64,000 bases of DNA from Phycisphaerales bacterium (GCA_016710275.1 JADJXS010000001.1:2604001-2668000); one strand, 5' to 3'. Shown: positions 8,058-16,650, counted from the stretch's first letter. The notes: generated by a model from the letters alone, not told the origin. Numbers and translations: made by a program.

Positions 8058-8927
8058 ATGAGTACCCCACCATCCAGGCCGGTCCCCGTACCGCGCGGCC
8101 GCCCGTCCACAGGCGATCCGCCGCCGCGCACCAACGGCCAACCCATGCCCGAATCGCGCGTGTCGTTCGCTGCGATCAGTGAGGGCACCGGACACCGCAC
8201 TGTGCTGTACGGACCGGGCGGAATCGGCAAGACGACGCTGGCCGCCACGGCGACGGGACCGGTCGCCGTCTTCGACCTTGAAGATTCGCTGCCGCGCCTG
8301 CGCGCGTCGTTCGCCGAGAGCGGCCTGAATCTCGACGTGCGGCCGGTTGCCGGAGTGCATACCTGGCAGGACGTCCGCGACGCCCTGCATGCCGGCGGAT
8401 GGGACGGCATCAAGACGATCGTCATCGACTCGGCGACACGCGCGGAGGAGCTCGCCGTCGCGCACACGATCGCGACGGTCCCGCACGAGAAGAAGGAGAT
8501 CGTCATCCGCCGAATCGAGGACTACGGGTTCGGCAAGGGATATCAGCACGTCTACGACACATTCTTGGCGCTGCTGGGCGACCTCGATCAGCACACGCGC
8601 GCCGGCCGGCACGTGATCCTGATCTGCCACGATTGTACGAACACCGTCCCCAACCCCAGTGGCGACGACTGGCTGCGCTACGAGCCGCGTCTCCAGTGCC
8701 CGTCGAGCGGCAAGGCGGCGATCCGGCTGCGCGTGCGCGAGTGGGCCGACCACGTCCTGTTCCTGGGCTACGACATCGATGTCCGCGACGGGAAAGGCAC
8801 GGGTTCCGGTACGCGCACGGTTTACCCGTGCGAGCTGCCGCACTGCATGGCCAAGAGCCGCACGATCGCCGATTCGCTGCCGGTGACCAAGTTCGACACA
8901 ACGCTGTGGGCACAACTGCTCAAGTAG
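8058..8927 (+). CDS. Sak4-like RecA-fold ATPase (phage recombination)
   Basis: The 289-aa protein has a Walker A YGPGGIGKTTLAA at about residues 53-66, a Walker B-like IKTIVIDSATR at about 117-128 and a sensor-like HVILICHDC at about 190-198. This is the AAA_24/Sak4 arrangement of single-strand annealing or RecA-like phage ATPases. The first 40 residues are proline- and arginine-rich and probably disordered. It lies between a PD-(D/E)XK nuclease and an ssDNA-binding-like protein, a common phage recombination set. The ATG immediately follows the nuclease stop. Confidence 0.8.
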   Translation: MSTPPSRPVPVPRGRPSTGDPPPRTNGQPMPESRVSFAAISEGTGHRTVLYGPGGIGKTTLAATATGPVAVFDLEDSLPRLRASFAESGLNLDVRPVAGVHTWQDVRDALHAGGWDGIKTIVIDSATRAEELAVAHTIATVPHEKKEIVIRRIEDYGFGKGYQHVYDTFLALLGDLDQHTRAGRHVILICHDCTNTVPNPSGDDWLRYEPRLQCPSSGKAAIRLRVREWADHVLFLGYDIDVRDGKGTGSGTRTVYPCELPHCMAKSRTIADSLPVTKFDTTLWAQLLK

Positions 8928-8939
8928 GAGACCAACCGC

Positions 8940-9707
8940 ATGCTTCCAAACCGCGAAGGCCGCTTCAAGGCCACGATCCTCGAGCACGGCGTCGCTGAGA
9001 CCGGCCAGAACAAGCTCGCCACGTTCGTCGTCCGCTTCCAGCTTGTCCAGGAGCTGATCAATGGGGAGTGGCAACCAGTCGAGGAGGACCTCGACATCAC
9101 GGGCTACTTCTATCTGGAGAAGAGGGACGGCACGATCAACACCGTCACGATCGACAACCTGAAGGGCGCGTTTGGCTGGGATGGGCGCGATCCGTTCTGG
9201 CTCCAGGATGCCGACTTCGGGCAGCTCGTCGTGCAGGTCAAACTCGCGTTCGAACAATACGACAACCGCACGCGCATCAAAGTGCAGTACGTCGACGCCG
9301 AAAACGCTTCGCCGTTGGGCGTACCGCAGGCGGACGACGCTTCACGCCGATCCATCGCGACGCGGCTCGGCGCCAAGTTCCGGGCCAATGCGGGCGGGAC
9401 GCCGGCGCCAGCGCCGAAGCCGTCCGCCGGAACCCGGCCGGCGCCGCCGAAGGCTAAACCCGCCGCCGCGTCGCCGGCGCCGAAGACAACCGCCTCGGCC
9501 GCGCCGGCGGTACAGGGCCTGACGATGCAGCAGGCCTGGGACGCGTTTGCCAAGGCCTGCCCCGCGAACTGCACACCGGAAACCGTCGAAGGCGAGTGGT
9601 TCCGACTTCTCGGCGAAATGTTCCCCGGCAAGCAGCCGGAGCAGCTCACGCCGTCGGAGTGGGCGACCTTCTTCTCTGAGGCGCCGCCGAAAATTGTGCC
9701 CTTCTGA
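8940..9707 (+). CDS. DUF669-like/ssDNA-binding-type phage protein
   Basis: The 255-aa protein has a beta-rich N-terminal domain of about 130 residues (FKATILEHGVAETGQNKLA, VQELINGEWQPVEEDLDITGYF, QYDNRTRIKVQYVDAE) resembling phage DUF669 proteins that act with Sak-type recombinases. A proline/alanine/lysine linker (about 145-190) and a C-terminal helical module (MQQAWDAFAKACP to SEWATFFSE) follow. Such an OB-like domain plus disordered linker is what an ssDNA-binding partner would look like. No motif proves binding. Confidence 0.6.
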   Translation: MLPNREGRFKATILEHGVAETGQNKLATFVVRFQLVQELINGEWQPVEEDLDITGYFYLEKRDGTINTVTIDNLKGAFGWDGRDPFWLQDADFGQLVVQVKLAFEQYDNRTRIKVQYVDAENASPLGVPQADDASRRSIATRLGAKFRANAGGTPAPAPKPSAGTRPAPPKAKPAAASPAPKTTASAAPAVQGLTMQQAWDAFAKACPANCTPETVEGEWFRLLGEMFPGKQPEQLTPSEWATFFSEAPPKIVPF

Positions 9708-9711
9708 TCGG

Positions 9712-9963
9712 CTGGGGAGGCCTTTAGGTTCCGATGCGACACGAGTTGCGCGACTCGGCCTGCCCGGCCAGGCTGACCTCACCGGCATCTTGTGCGGCGG
9801 CGTGCGCCTGGAGATCACAGTGAAAGGCGCGGCCGGGCGGCAGACCGAGGAACAGCGCGCCTTCCAGCGGATGATCGAACGCTTCGGCGGCGTGTGCGTG
9901 CTGGCGCGCTCCGTGCGGGACGTCTGGCAGGCGGTCGGGAGTTACCTGCGTGATCAGGGATGA
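9712..9963 (+). CDS. VRR-NUC domain nuclease, N-terminus unclear
   Basis: The frame encodes RLGLPGQADLTGIL, then LEITVKGAAGRQTEEQRAF and FGGVCVLARSVRDVW, the D...(E/Q)xK core of VRR-NUC nucleases. The family usually has about 20-30 more residues before this, with a conserved asparagine and arginine region. Here the upstream frame is the shadow of the previous gene, and no ATG, GTG or TTG is suitably placed. An ATG at 9734 with ggggagg upstream is in another frame. The gene may be N-terminally damaged by a frameshift. It ends inside the start of the primase gene. Confidence 0.6.
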   Translation: MGRPLGSDATRVARLGLPGQADLTGILCGGVRLEITVKGAAGRQTEEQRAFQRMIERFGGVCVLARSVRDVWQAVGSYLRDQG

Positions 9964-12331
9964 TCCGCTTCAGAACGTGCTCAGTCGCCTGGCCGGCGTT
10001 CGTAAGGTGAACGGCGGCTACGAGGCCCGCTGCCCTGCGCACGAGGACGAGCATGCCAGCCTCAGTGTAGCGCTGGGCGAGGACAGTCGCGTCCTCCTGC
10101 ACTGCCACGCCGGGTGCGCGCCGATCACCGTTTGCAAGGCGATCAACCTGCGCCTCTGCGATCTGTTTCCGCCGAGCAACAACGGCGACGGACTCGGTCG
10201 TGTCATCGCCACATACGAATACACCGGTGCGAACGGCGAGCTGTTGTTCGAGGTTTTGCGGTACGAAAGAAAGCACTTCCGGCAGCGCCGGCCGGACGGC
10301 AACGGCGGGTGGAACTGGAAGCTCGGGCGCACGCCGCGCGTGCTGTACCGCCTGCCCGAACTGCTCGCGGCCAGCCCCGACGAGTGGGTGTTCGTCGTGG
10401 AGGGCGAGAAAGACGCAGATCGACTGGTGTCCGTCGGCCTGATCGCCACGTGCAACCCGGGCGGGGCAAAGAAGTGGAGCAAGCTGTCGGACGACTCGGC
10501 GCTGCACGGCCGGCGCATTGTGATCATCGCCGATAAGGACACGGCTGGACGTGAGCACGCGGCGGACGTCGCGATGCGGTTACAGAACCGCGCCGCGGAG
10601 ATTCGCCTGGTCGAGCTGCCTGGCCCCGGCAAAGACGCCAGCGACTGGTGTGACGCCGGCGGAACGGTCGAGGAATTGCTCCGGCTGGTTGACGCGGCTC
10701 GTCACGCGCCCTCGCCGCCGCCAACTCGCGCCGCCACTCCCGGCGGCCAGGCACGACCGAAAATCTTCATCGACACCGAGGAGCACCGCGTCGTCCGCGA
10801 GACGATCGCGGCGCTGACCGCCGACGCTGATCTGTACCAGCGCGGCGGCATCCTGGTGCGCGCTCTCCGCGACCGCCAACCCACGGACGGCATTCTGCGC
10901 TGCGACGGCTCGGCCACGATCCAGGCCATGCCCGCGGCGAACTTGCGAGAGCGGATGACGCGCGTCGCCACGTTCGCCAAGCTGAACCGCAAGGGCGAGG
11001 AGGTCGCGGCACACCCGGCGCCCTGGCTGGTCAGCGCCGTCGAGGCCCGCGCCGAGTGGGATGGCATCCGTCACCTGATGGGCGTCTCCGATGCGCCGAT
11101 CCTGCGGCCCGACGGTTCGGTGTGGCAGGAGCACGGCTACGACGAACGCACGGGCGTGCTGTATGAGCCGGCGCCTGGGGCGACGTTCCCGCCGATCCAT
11201 CCCGAAGTCAACATCGACGACGCCGACGCAGCGCTGACGACGTTGTTGGAAATCGTCTGCGATTTCCCGTTCGAATCGGAAGAGCACAAGGCCGCGTGGG
11301 TCGCCGCGCTGCTCACGCCATTGGCACGATTCGCATTCACCGGACCGTCGCCGCTGTTCTTGATCGACGCGAATGTCCGCGGGGCCGGCAAGGGCCTGCT
11401 CGCCCAGACCATCGGCCGCGTCGTGCTCGGCCGCGAAATGCCGGTCAGCAGCTATGCCCACGATGCCGACGAAATGCGGAAGAAGATCACGGCCATCGCC
11501 ATCGCCGGCGACCGCGTGATCCTGCTCGACAATCTGGAAGGCAGCTTCGGCAACGACGCCCTCGACCGCGCCCTCACGGGCACGCGCTGGAAGGATCGCA
11601 TCCTCGGCAAGAGCGAGGAAGTCGAGCTCCCGTTCATCCCGGCCTGGTACGCAACCGGCAACAACGTGCAGGTCGCAGCCGACACGCTCCGGCGGATCAT
11701 TCACGTTCGGCTGGATTGCCTGAACGAAAAACCGGAGGAGCGATCCGGATTCAAGCACGACAACCTGCTCGCCTGGGTCGAAGCGCGCCGCGGCGTGCTG
11801 CTTTCTGCCGCGCTGACGATGCTCTCGGCATACCTGCGTTCGGGGCGCGCGACGCACAACCTCAAACCCTTCGGGAGCTTCGAGGGCTGGTCGAACGTCG
11901 TTCGAGAGGCCGTCGTATGGGTCGGCCTGCCGGACCCCTGTCTCACCCGCGACAAGTTGGCCGAATCCGCGGACACGTCCGGCGATGCGCTGGTCCAGCT
12001 TATCGCGGCGTGGCGACAGTACGACTGGTCGAGTGGCGGCATCGTCGTTTCCGAGTTGCTCAACACGCTCTACCCGCCGCAACGCGATCAGGCCCCGCGC
12101 GATGAAGCGAGCGTCTTGATGCGGGCGGCGATCGAGAACGTCGTGAACTGTCCTCCGGGAAAAGTGCCGACGCCCCGCCAGGTCGGGAACCGGCTGCGGC
12201 AGCTCCGCCGTCGCGTCCTCCGAGGCGTGTTCGTTGATTCGAACCCCAAGGAATACAACCGCAGCGGAGCGGTCTGGCGGCTCCACGGCGTCGATAGCCC
12301 GCGAGTCTGCGAGTCTGGAGTGCAACCATGA
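9950..12331 (+). CDS. Phage DNA primase-helicase
   Basis: The 793-aa protein starts with a GTG at 9950 that overlaps the VRR-NUC gene. A zinc-binding domain (about residues 25-65) has CPAHEDEH and LLHCHAGC. A Toprim-like domain (about 140-225) has WVFVVEGEKDADRL and VIIADKDTAGREHA. The C-terminal half carries an SF3/DUF927-like motor with VRGAGKGLLAQTIGR as Walker A (about 480), DRVILLDNLEGSFG as Walker B (about 520) and ATGNN as sensor. It should unwind and prime the replication fork. The last codons fall in an octamer repeat field described separately. Confidence 0.88.
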   Translation: MIRDDPLQNVLSRLAGVRKVNGGYEARCPAHEDEHASLSVALGEDSRVLLHCHAGCAPITVCKAINLRLCDLFPPSNNGDGLGRVIATYEYTGANGELLFEVLRYERKHFRQRRPDGNGGWNWKLGRTPRVLYRLPELLAASPDEWVFVVEGEKDADRLVSVGLIATCNPGGAKKWSKLSDDSALHGRRIVIIADKDTAGREHAADVAMRLQNRAAEIRLVELPGPGKDASDWCDAGGTVEELLRLVDAARHAPSPPPTRAATPGGQARPKIFIDTEEHRVVRETIAALTADADLYQRGGILVRALRDRQPTDGILRCDGSATIQAMPAANLRERMTRVATFAKLNRKGEEVAAHPAPWLVSAVEARAEWDGIRHLMGVSDAPILRPDGSVWQEHGYDERTGVLYEPAPGATFPPIHPEVNIDDADAALTTLLEIVCDFPFESEEHKAAWVAALLTPLARFAFTGPSPLFLIDANVRGAGKGLLAQTIGRVVLGREMPVSSYAHDADEMRKKITAIAIAGDRVILLDNLEGSFGNDALDRALTGTRWKDRILGKSEEVELPFIPAWYATGNNVQVAADTLRRIIHVRLDCLNEKPEERSGFKHDNLLAWVEARRGVLLSAALTMLSAYLRSGRATHNLKPFGSFEGWSNVVREAVVWVGLPDPCLTRDKLAESADTSGDALVQLIAAWRQYDWSSGGIVVSELLNTLYPPQRDQAPRDEASVLMRAAIENVVNCPPGKVPTPRQVGNRLRQLRRRVLRGVFVDSNPKEYNRSGAVWRLHGVDSPRVCESGVQP

Positions 12332-12470
12332 TGCGCCCGCGCTCTTGCGAGTCTGCGAGTCTAGCGAGTCTTTTTCAACCCCCTTCGCGCGCGAACTTAC
12401 AAGGTGAAATGAATGAGAATACAAATAGGGATGGGGCTGGAAAAGACTCGCCAGAGTCGCAGACTCGCAA
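12301..12470. repeat. gcgagtct octamer repeats forming a 31-bp inverted repeat (possible origin)
   Basis: The octamer gcgagtct occurs at 12301, 12309, 12347, 12355 and 12364, and in reverse orientation (agactcgc) near 12445 and 12461. The copies at 12345-12376 and 12440-12470 form a nearly perfect inverted repeat of about 31 bp around a 63-nt AT-richer loop. It lies at the 3' end of the primase-helicase gene, a usual place for iteron-type phage origins. Confidence 0.55.
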
Positions 12471-12813
12471 CGCCCAGCCGGTGCAGCCCATGACCGCGCT
12501 CGGGTCCGAGTGCGCCGCGGGCCGCCTCGGGCCGGCCCGGCATGGTTCCTCCCTGGCGGAAAATCGTCCGGAGGTGCCGCGGGAACGCACGCCATTGGCG
12601 ACAGAGTTTGTTTCGCCCGTCCGAACGGCCGCCCACGGCCGCGACGTGGCGCGTTTGGGGCCAACGTGGGCGACCCAGGCCGCGTAGGTCGTACCGGCGT
12701 ACCACCCGGCCGCCCCGTTGGCGACGGGCGGCGTTTCTGGCGGACCCTGGGCGAGGACGCCCGGGCGCGGGCGTCGCACCCACGCGCCGCCGCGATGACA
12801 CGGAGGTCGATCG
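12332..12813. other. Gap of about 480 bp without a convincing gene
   Basis: Apart from the octamer repeats in its first 140 bp, the stretch is GC-rich. It has short frames on both strands with arginine/proline-rich, low-complexity translations and no good ribosome-binding sites. I see no RNA gene. The following methyltransferase gene has its own ggaggt site around 12800. Confidence 0.5.
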
Positions 12814-14148
12814 ATGAAGATTGAGTTGCGGCCGCTGGCCAAGATCAAGCCGTACGAGAAGAACCCGCGCGACAACGACGCCGCGGTCGATGCCGTTGCG
12901 CAGTCGATCCGCCAGTTCGGTTTCCGCCAGCCGATCGTCGTGGACGGCGACGGCGTCATCGTCTGCGGGCACACGCGCTGGAAGGCGGCGCAGAGGCTTG
13001 GGCTGGAGAAGGCGCCGGTGCATGTGGCGCGCGACCTGACGCCCGAGCAGATTCGCGCGTACCGCATCGCCGACAACAAGACGAACGAGCTGGCCACGTG
13101 GAACATGGAGCTGCTGCCGCTCGAGATTGCCGAGCTGCGCGACGCCGGAATCGACTGGTCGCTGCTGGGATTCGACGCCGACGACCTCGCGAAGCTCTTC
13201 GACGCGGCCGATGGCGTGAAGTCAGGTCTGACCGATCCCGATGACATTCCCGCGCCGCCGGACGAGGCGATCACGCGCCCCGGCGACCTGTGGATTCTCG
13301 GCGAGCATCGGCTGCTCTGCGGTGACAGCGCGTCGGCCGCCGACGTGGATCGGTTGCTGGACGGCCAGCCCGTCCACCTCGTGAACACGGATCCGCCCTA
13401 CAACGTGAAGGTCGAGCCGCGCAGCAACAACGCGATCGCCGCGGGGCTGTCGTCGTTTCCGGCGCCGGAGGCGGCGCGGCGCGACGGCGCGCTGACGCAT
13501 CACCAAGGCTTCGATGTCGCGCGGCAGGGCCCAAAGAAGGCGACGACGAAGAAACTGCGGCCGAAGGACCGGCCGCTGGCGAACGACTTCGTCAGCGACG
13601 AGACGTTCGACAGGTTGCTGGCGGCGTGGTTCGGGAACATCGCCCGCGTGCTGCTGCCTGGACGCGGCTTCTATATCTGGGGCGGGTACGCGAATCTCGG
13701 AAACTACCCTCCGGTCCTGAAGTCCTGCGGCTTGTATTTCAGCCAAGGCATCGTGTGGGACAAGCGACATCCGGTTCTGACGCGGAAGGACTACATGGGC
13801 GCCTTTGAAATCGCCTTCTATGGCTGGCGTGAAGGAGCGGGCCATGTGTTTTTCGGGCCGACCAACGCGACCGATCTGTGGTCGATCGCCAAAGTCCCTC
13901 CAGTGAAGATGACGCATTTGACGGAAAAGCCCTGCGCGCTAGCCCAACGCGCCATCCAGTACTCGTCGCGGCCGGGCGAGAACGTGCTCGACCTCTTCGG
14001 CGGCAGCGGCTCGACGTTGATCGCGGCGGAACAGACCGGGCGGCGGTGTTTCACGATGGAATTGGATCAATTGTACACCGACACGATCGTCGCGCGTTGG
14101 GAGCAATTCACCGGACGGAAGGCCGACAGAATCCGTTCGGCATCGTAA
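12814..14148 (+). CDS. ParB-domain DNA methyltransferase (orphan, phage type)
   Basis: The 444-aa protein is a fusion. Residues about 1-95 are a ParB/Srx nuclease-like domain (IKPYEKNPRDNDAAV, IVVDGDGVIVCGHTRWKAAQ). Residues about 165-435 are an N4-cytosine/N6-adenine methyltransferase with the catalytic NTDPPYNV (about 190) and the AdoMet motif VLDLFGGSGSTLIAAEQ (about 392-408). The motif order (DPPY before FxGxG) is the beta class. No restriction gene is adjacent, so it probably protects phage DNA or alters its regulation. The specificity is not readable from sequence. Confidence 0.9.
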   Translation: MKIELRPLAKIKPYEKNPRDNDAAVDAVAQSIRQFGFRQPIVVDGDGVIVCGHTRWKAAQRLGLEKAPVHVARDLTPEQIRAYRIADNKTNELATWNMELLPLEIAELRDAGIDWSLLGFDADDLAKLFDAADGVKSGLTDPDDIPAPPDEAITRPGDLWILGEHRLLCGDSASAADVDRLLDGQPVHLVNTDPPYNVKVEPRSNNAIAAGLSSFPAPEAARRDGALTHHQGFDVARQGPKKATTKKLRPKDRPLANDFVSDETFDRLLAAWFGNIARVLLPGRGFYIWGGYANLGNYPPVLKSCGLYFSQGIVWDKRHPVLTRKDYMGAFEIAFYGWREGAGHVFFGPTNATDLWSIAKVPPVKMTHLTEKPCALAQRAIQYSSRPGENVLDLFGGSGSTLIAAEQTGRRCFTMELDQLYTDTIVARWEQFTGRKADRIRSAS

Positions 14149-14406
14149 TTCCCATGGCGGGGTTCACGAAGCCAAGGCGTGTGCCGCCGAGGCGTGGCTG
14201 GGCCCGCTGTGACAAGGCAAGGCGTGGCAAGGCATGGCTTGCATTCGACGACGAGTACCGCACCGGAGCGTTGAAGACCAAGCCGAGGTATGTCACACCC
14301 CGGCGAGGCGCGCCACGCGGTGGCTAGCCGCGGAGCGGCATGGTCTGCTCGGACGAGGCATGGTGCGGCATGGCAAGCCGGAGGTGTGATGGTGATCGGC
14401 GGTGCG
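14149..14406. repeat. Intergenic field of ggcaaggc/ggcatggc degenerate repeats
   Basis: Between convergent genes the motif ggcaaggc-gtggc or ggcatggc recurs (around 14213-14240 and again at 14356-14378). It includes a small hairpin gcaag-gcatgg-cttgc at 14227-14242. It could act as a bidirectional terminator or packaging-related signal, but no T run is seen. Confidence 0.35.
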
Positions 14407-14790
14407 CTACGCGCGGTTCGCGCGGAAGAACTCCGCGATGCGCCCCTTGTCCGCGCGCCCCTGGGCGACTTCGAGGACGAGGTCGACCAGCGCATCTTCG
14501 TCGACATCGATCGTCACGCCGTTCATGTCGAGGAACACGAGCGCCGACGCGGTCCCGGTGCGTTTGTTGCCGTCCACGAATGGATGGTTCTGGACGATGT
14601 GGTACAGGTAGGCGGCGGCCATCTCGAAGAGGTCGCGATGCAGGAACTCCCCGCCGAAGGTCGCCCGCGGCATCGCCAGCGCCGATCCCAGCAGGCCGGC
14701 GTCGCGGATGGACGCGTCGCCGCCGTAGCGCTCGATCTGGTCGGCGTGGATGGTGAGCACCTCGGCGAGCTCGAGGAATTCCGGCTCCAT
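14407..14790 (-). CDS. doc: Doc-family (Fic fold) toxin of a toxin-antitoxin pair
   Basis: The 127-aa protein has the Fic/Doc core HPFVDGNKRTG (about residues 68-78) with the catalytic His and the Asn-Lys-Arg that bind nucleotide, plus the upstream IHADQIERYGG typical of death-on-curing proteins. Doc kinases phosphorylate EF-Tu and stop translation. Here the partner encoded just upstream is an AbrB/MazE-like antitoxin rather than Phd. The pair is transcribed against the phage genes, so it can be expressed in the lysogen and stabilise the prophage. Confidence 0.9.
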   Translation of the reverse strand: MEPEFLELAEVLTIHADQIERYGGDASIRDAGLLGSALAMPRATFGGEFLHRDLFEMAAAYLYHIVQNHPFVDGNKRTGTASALVFLDMNGVTIDVDEDALVDLVLEVAQGRADKGRIAEFFRANRA

Positions 14791-14796
14791 CGCGCA

Positions 14797-15024
14797 CTAC
14801 TCCGCGAGTTTTTTCAGCGCGCGGCCGTAGCGACGGTTGGTCTTGTCGAGCGCCGCGTCGAAGCGGGCGCGGCGTTTGGGGTCGGCGGCCGGTGCGATCG
14901 TCAGCGTCTTGCCGTCGGTGCTGACTTCCAGAGGCGTCTCCGGCGTGATCTTGAGCAGTTCGAGGATGGCGCGGTCGATGATCAGGGCGTAGCTGTTTCC
15001 GTGCTTGGTGAGCGTCTTGAGCAT
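14797..15024 (-). CDS. AbrB/MazE-type antitoxin
   Basis: The 75-aa protein has the swapped-hairpin N-terminal domain (LTKHGNSYALIIDRAILELLKI, residues 4-25) with the GNS motif of SpoVT-AbrB proteins. A basic C-terminal tail (PKRRARFDAALDKTNRRYGRALKKLAE) would bind and block the toxin. The toxin gene starts 6 bp downstream on the same strand. The antitoxin normally represses its own promoter, and a perfect palindrome sits about 25 bp upstream. Confidence 0.85.
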   Translation of the reverse strand: MLKTLTKHGNSYALIIDRAILELLKITPETPLEVSTDGKTLTIAPAADPKRRARFDAALDKTNRRYGRALKKLAE

Positions 15025-15048
15025 GAGACTGTTCTCCGGGTATTACAA

Positions 15049-15069
15049 CGTATATCCATTGTATATACG
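15049..15069. promoter_or_regulatory. Probable operator of the toxin-antitoxin operon
   Basis: cgtatat and atatacg form perfect 7-bp arms with a 7-nt spacer in an AT-rich island, placed upstream of the antitoxin start (minus strand). This is the form and position of an AbrB/MazE autorepression site. Confidence 0.6.
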
Positions 15070-15264
15070 GTGCTTGGCCGCGTCAACCCAGCCCGGCGCC
15101 GGAACCCAGGCCCCGGCGGCTGCGTCCGGAGAAATGCTCGTTTCTCAGGTGCCGGGCGAAGGAAGCGTTCGTTTCGTAGCGGCGGACGGAGCGGCAACCG
15201 GCCGAAGAGACACCCCGGCGTCGTCGGCCGAGGTGTCGGGGGCGGGGAGGGAATGTACGGCGAC

Positions 15265-16086
15265 CTAGCCGGCGTACTCGAACAGGCCGCGGTCCGACTT
15301 CTTGAATCGCGCCTCGCCGGCCCTGTGCTGAATCTCTCGAAGAAGCGCGCTGTACAGTGTGGCGGCCGGCGTCCGCCCGTTTGGGCTGCTCCACAGGCCC
15401 TGCTCGGCCATCGCCGCGATCATCTCCTGGCTGCGCATCGGCTTGCCGGCCTTCCGCAGAACCTCGGCGGCGGCGTCGGGGGCGCTGACGCGCTTGGGCT
15501 TGGCGACGCCGGTGGGCCTGCGCTCGGCCGTCGGCTTGGTCGCCTTCGGCTTCGCGGCCATCGGGGGCTTGATGACCTTCGGAATCCTGGTGGCCTTCGG
15601 AGCCTTGGTCGCGCTCTTCTTGCTCTTCTTCGTCGTAGCCATCGTCGTCTCCTCGTGGTTGGGGGTTTCACTCGTCGCGTCGCCATCGGCGACTTCGTCC
15701 TCGTAGCAGGCCTGGCACCGCGGGCGGCCCAGGTACGTCAGCGCTGCCGGCCGGCCGCAGCCGACCGTCGCGCACTCTTCGGGGTTCTCAATGGCGCTGT
15801 TCGCCATCGCCCGTTCGCTGGCGGCCATGCCGTCGGGCGAGCGCTCGCGCTCGTCGCGCAGCCGGGCGTTCTGCTGGTCGGCGGCCGCGATCGCCTTGGC
15901 GCACTTCGGGTCGACTGCAGCGTGCCGCAGGCGCTGCGCACTCTTGATCCGCACGCGCCGGCCGGTATCGACGTTCGTCGCCTCCCAGCCGCCGTACCGG
16001 CTCTCGCGGTCGATACGCACGCGGGCCAGCGTGCCGCTCACCTTGGCGACATACGTCGCGCCAATCTCGACGTCGTTCTTCTTCAT
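15265..16086 (-). CDS. HARE-HTH domain protein with lysine-rich linker
   Basis: The 273-aa protein has three parts. The N-terminal about 55 residues form a small beta domain (DVEIGATYVAKVSGTLARVRID, GGWEATNVDTGRRVRI). A middle part has a CGRP-CQACYEDE zinc-like motif followed by a very basic Lys/Pro/Ala linker (about 145-195). The C-terminal about 75 residues form a winged helix of the HARE-HTH type (AAEVLRKAGKPMRSQEMIAAM to FKKSDRGLFEYAG). Such modules bind DNA or chromatin-like complexes. An internal ATG (MATTKKSKK) could also make the C-terminal part alone. It lies in the minus-strand lysogenic block. Confidence 0.7.
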   Translation of the reverse strand: MKKNDVEIGATYVAKVSGTLARVRIDRESRYGGWEATNVDTGRRVRIKSAQRLRHAAVDPKCAKAIAAADQQNARLRDERERSPDGMAASERAMANSAIENPEECATVGCGRPAALTYLGRPRCQACYEDEVADGDATSETPNHEETTMATTKKSKKSATKAPKATRIPKVIKPPMAAKPKATKPTAERRPTGVAKPKRVSAPDAAAEVLRKAGKPMRSQEMIAAMAEQGLWSSPNGRTPAATLYSALLREIQHRAGEARFKKSDRGLFEYAG

Positions 16087-16164
16087 GCCGGTCTCCTTCG
16101 CATTGCCTCGTCAGGCCCGGGTCTCACGCGCCCGGGCGACGCAGCGCGACGCTGCGTTTCGGCG

Positions 16165-16407
16165 CTATTCGGCCAGGAATTCCTCGATCCGCCGGCGTTC
16201 CATTCCCGACAGCCCCTCGACCAGGTCGATGAGCGTGGTGCGGACGTAGTCGAGCGTGCCCGGGAAGTCCCAGCGCTGCGGCTCGGCGGCGGCGCGCTGG
16301 TCGTACTTCTCGAGCTCCATCTCGAGCACGTCGACCAGGCGGGCAATGTCCGTGCGGCGGGCGGCGTACGTTTCGGCGGCGGTGCGTTTCAGTTCGTTCG
16401 TGGCCAT
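16165..16407 (-). CDS. Small helical hypothetical protein
   Basis: The 80-aa protein begins at the ATG behind a clear aaggag site (minus strand). A longer frame exists but its extra N-terminus is a shadow. The sequence is helical and acidic/basic (ETYAARRTDIARLVDVLEMELEKYDQ, LDYVRTTLIDLVEGLSGMERRRIEEFL), fitting a small coiled-coil regulator. No family was recognised. It is 78 bp upstream of the HARE-HTH gene on the same strand and probably co-transcribed. Confidence 0.65.
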   Translation of the reverse strand: MATNELKRTAAETYAARRTDIARLVDVLEMELEKYDQRAAAEPQRWDFPGTLDYVRTTLIDLVEGLSGMERRRIEEFLAE

Positions 16408-16455
16408 CTTCGTTTCTCCTTGCGGTACGCGGCGTGCGTACAGACACATGAAGCC

Positions 16456-16650
16456 ATGAACAACGCCCGGAATCCACTCGCATTCCGAGAATTTCACGAA
16501 TTCCTTGATGCGGCAGGCGGCCAGGTCCGAATCTGCGGCGGAAGCGCTCGCGGGTACGCGCGGGGCGGCCGGCACCGCCTGCCCGTGACGTATGCGGCCC
16601 CGTGGCGGCCGTGTCGCGTGTGGGGCGTACCCGGGCGGGAGGCGGCGTAG
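16456..16650 (+). CDS. Small basic hypothetical protein
   Basis: The 64-aa reading frame (NNARNPLAFREFHEFLDAAGG, then an arginine/glycine-rich tail) stops directly against the ATG of the next gene (TAGATG). The position at the head of the late operon supports it, but the composition of its second half is ambiguous in this GC-rich DNA. Confidence 0.4.
   Translation: MNNARNPLAFREFHEFLDAAGGQVRICGGSARGYARGGRHRLPVTYAAPWRPCRVWGVPGREAA

Noticed and set aside
10580..12664. 694-codon minus-strand frame, and similar long antisense frames at 17597-19123, 22839-25073 and 33833-36250
   Set aside because: These are mirror frames produced by GC-rich third positions of well-recognised phage genes. Their translations are Arg/Ala/Val-rich and carry no motifs.
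12328..12687. 119-codon plus-strand frame after the primase gene
   Set aside because: It is made largely of the octamer repeat field and low-complexity sequence, with no family resemblance. A real gene cannot be excluded but is not supported.
14290..16650. 786-codon plus-strand reading frame
   Set aside because: It runs antisense through the Doc, AbrB and HARE-HTH genes, which have clear motifs on the minus strand. Only its last 65 codons (from 16456) may be a real small gene.
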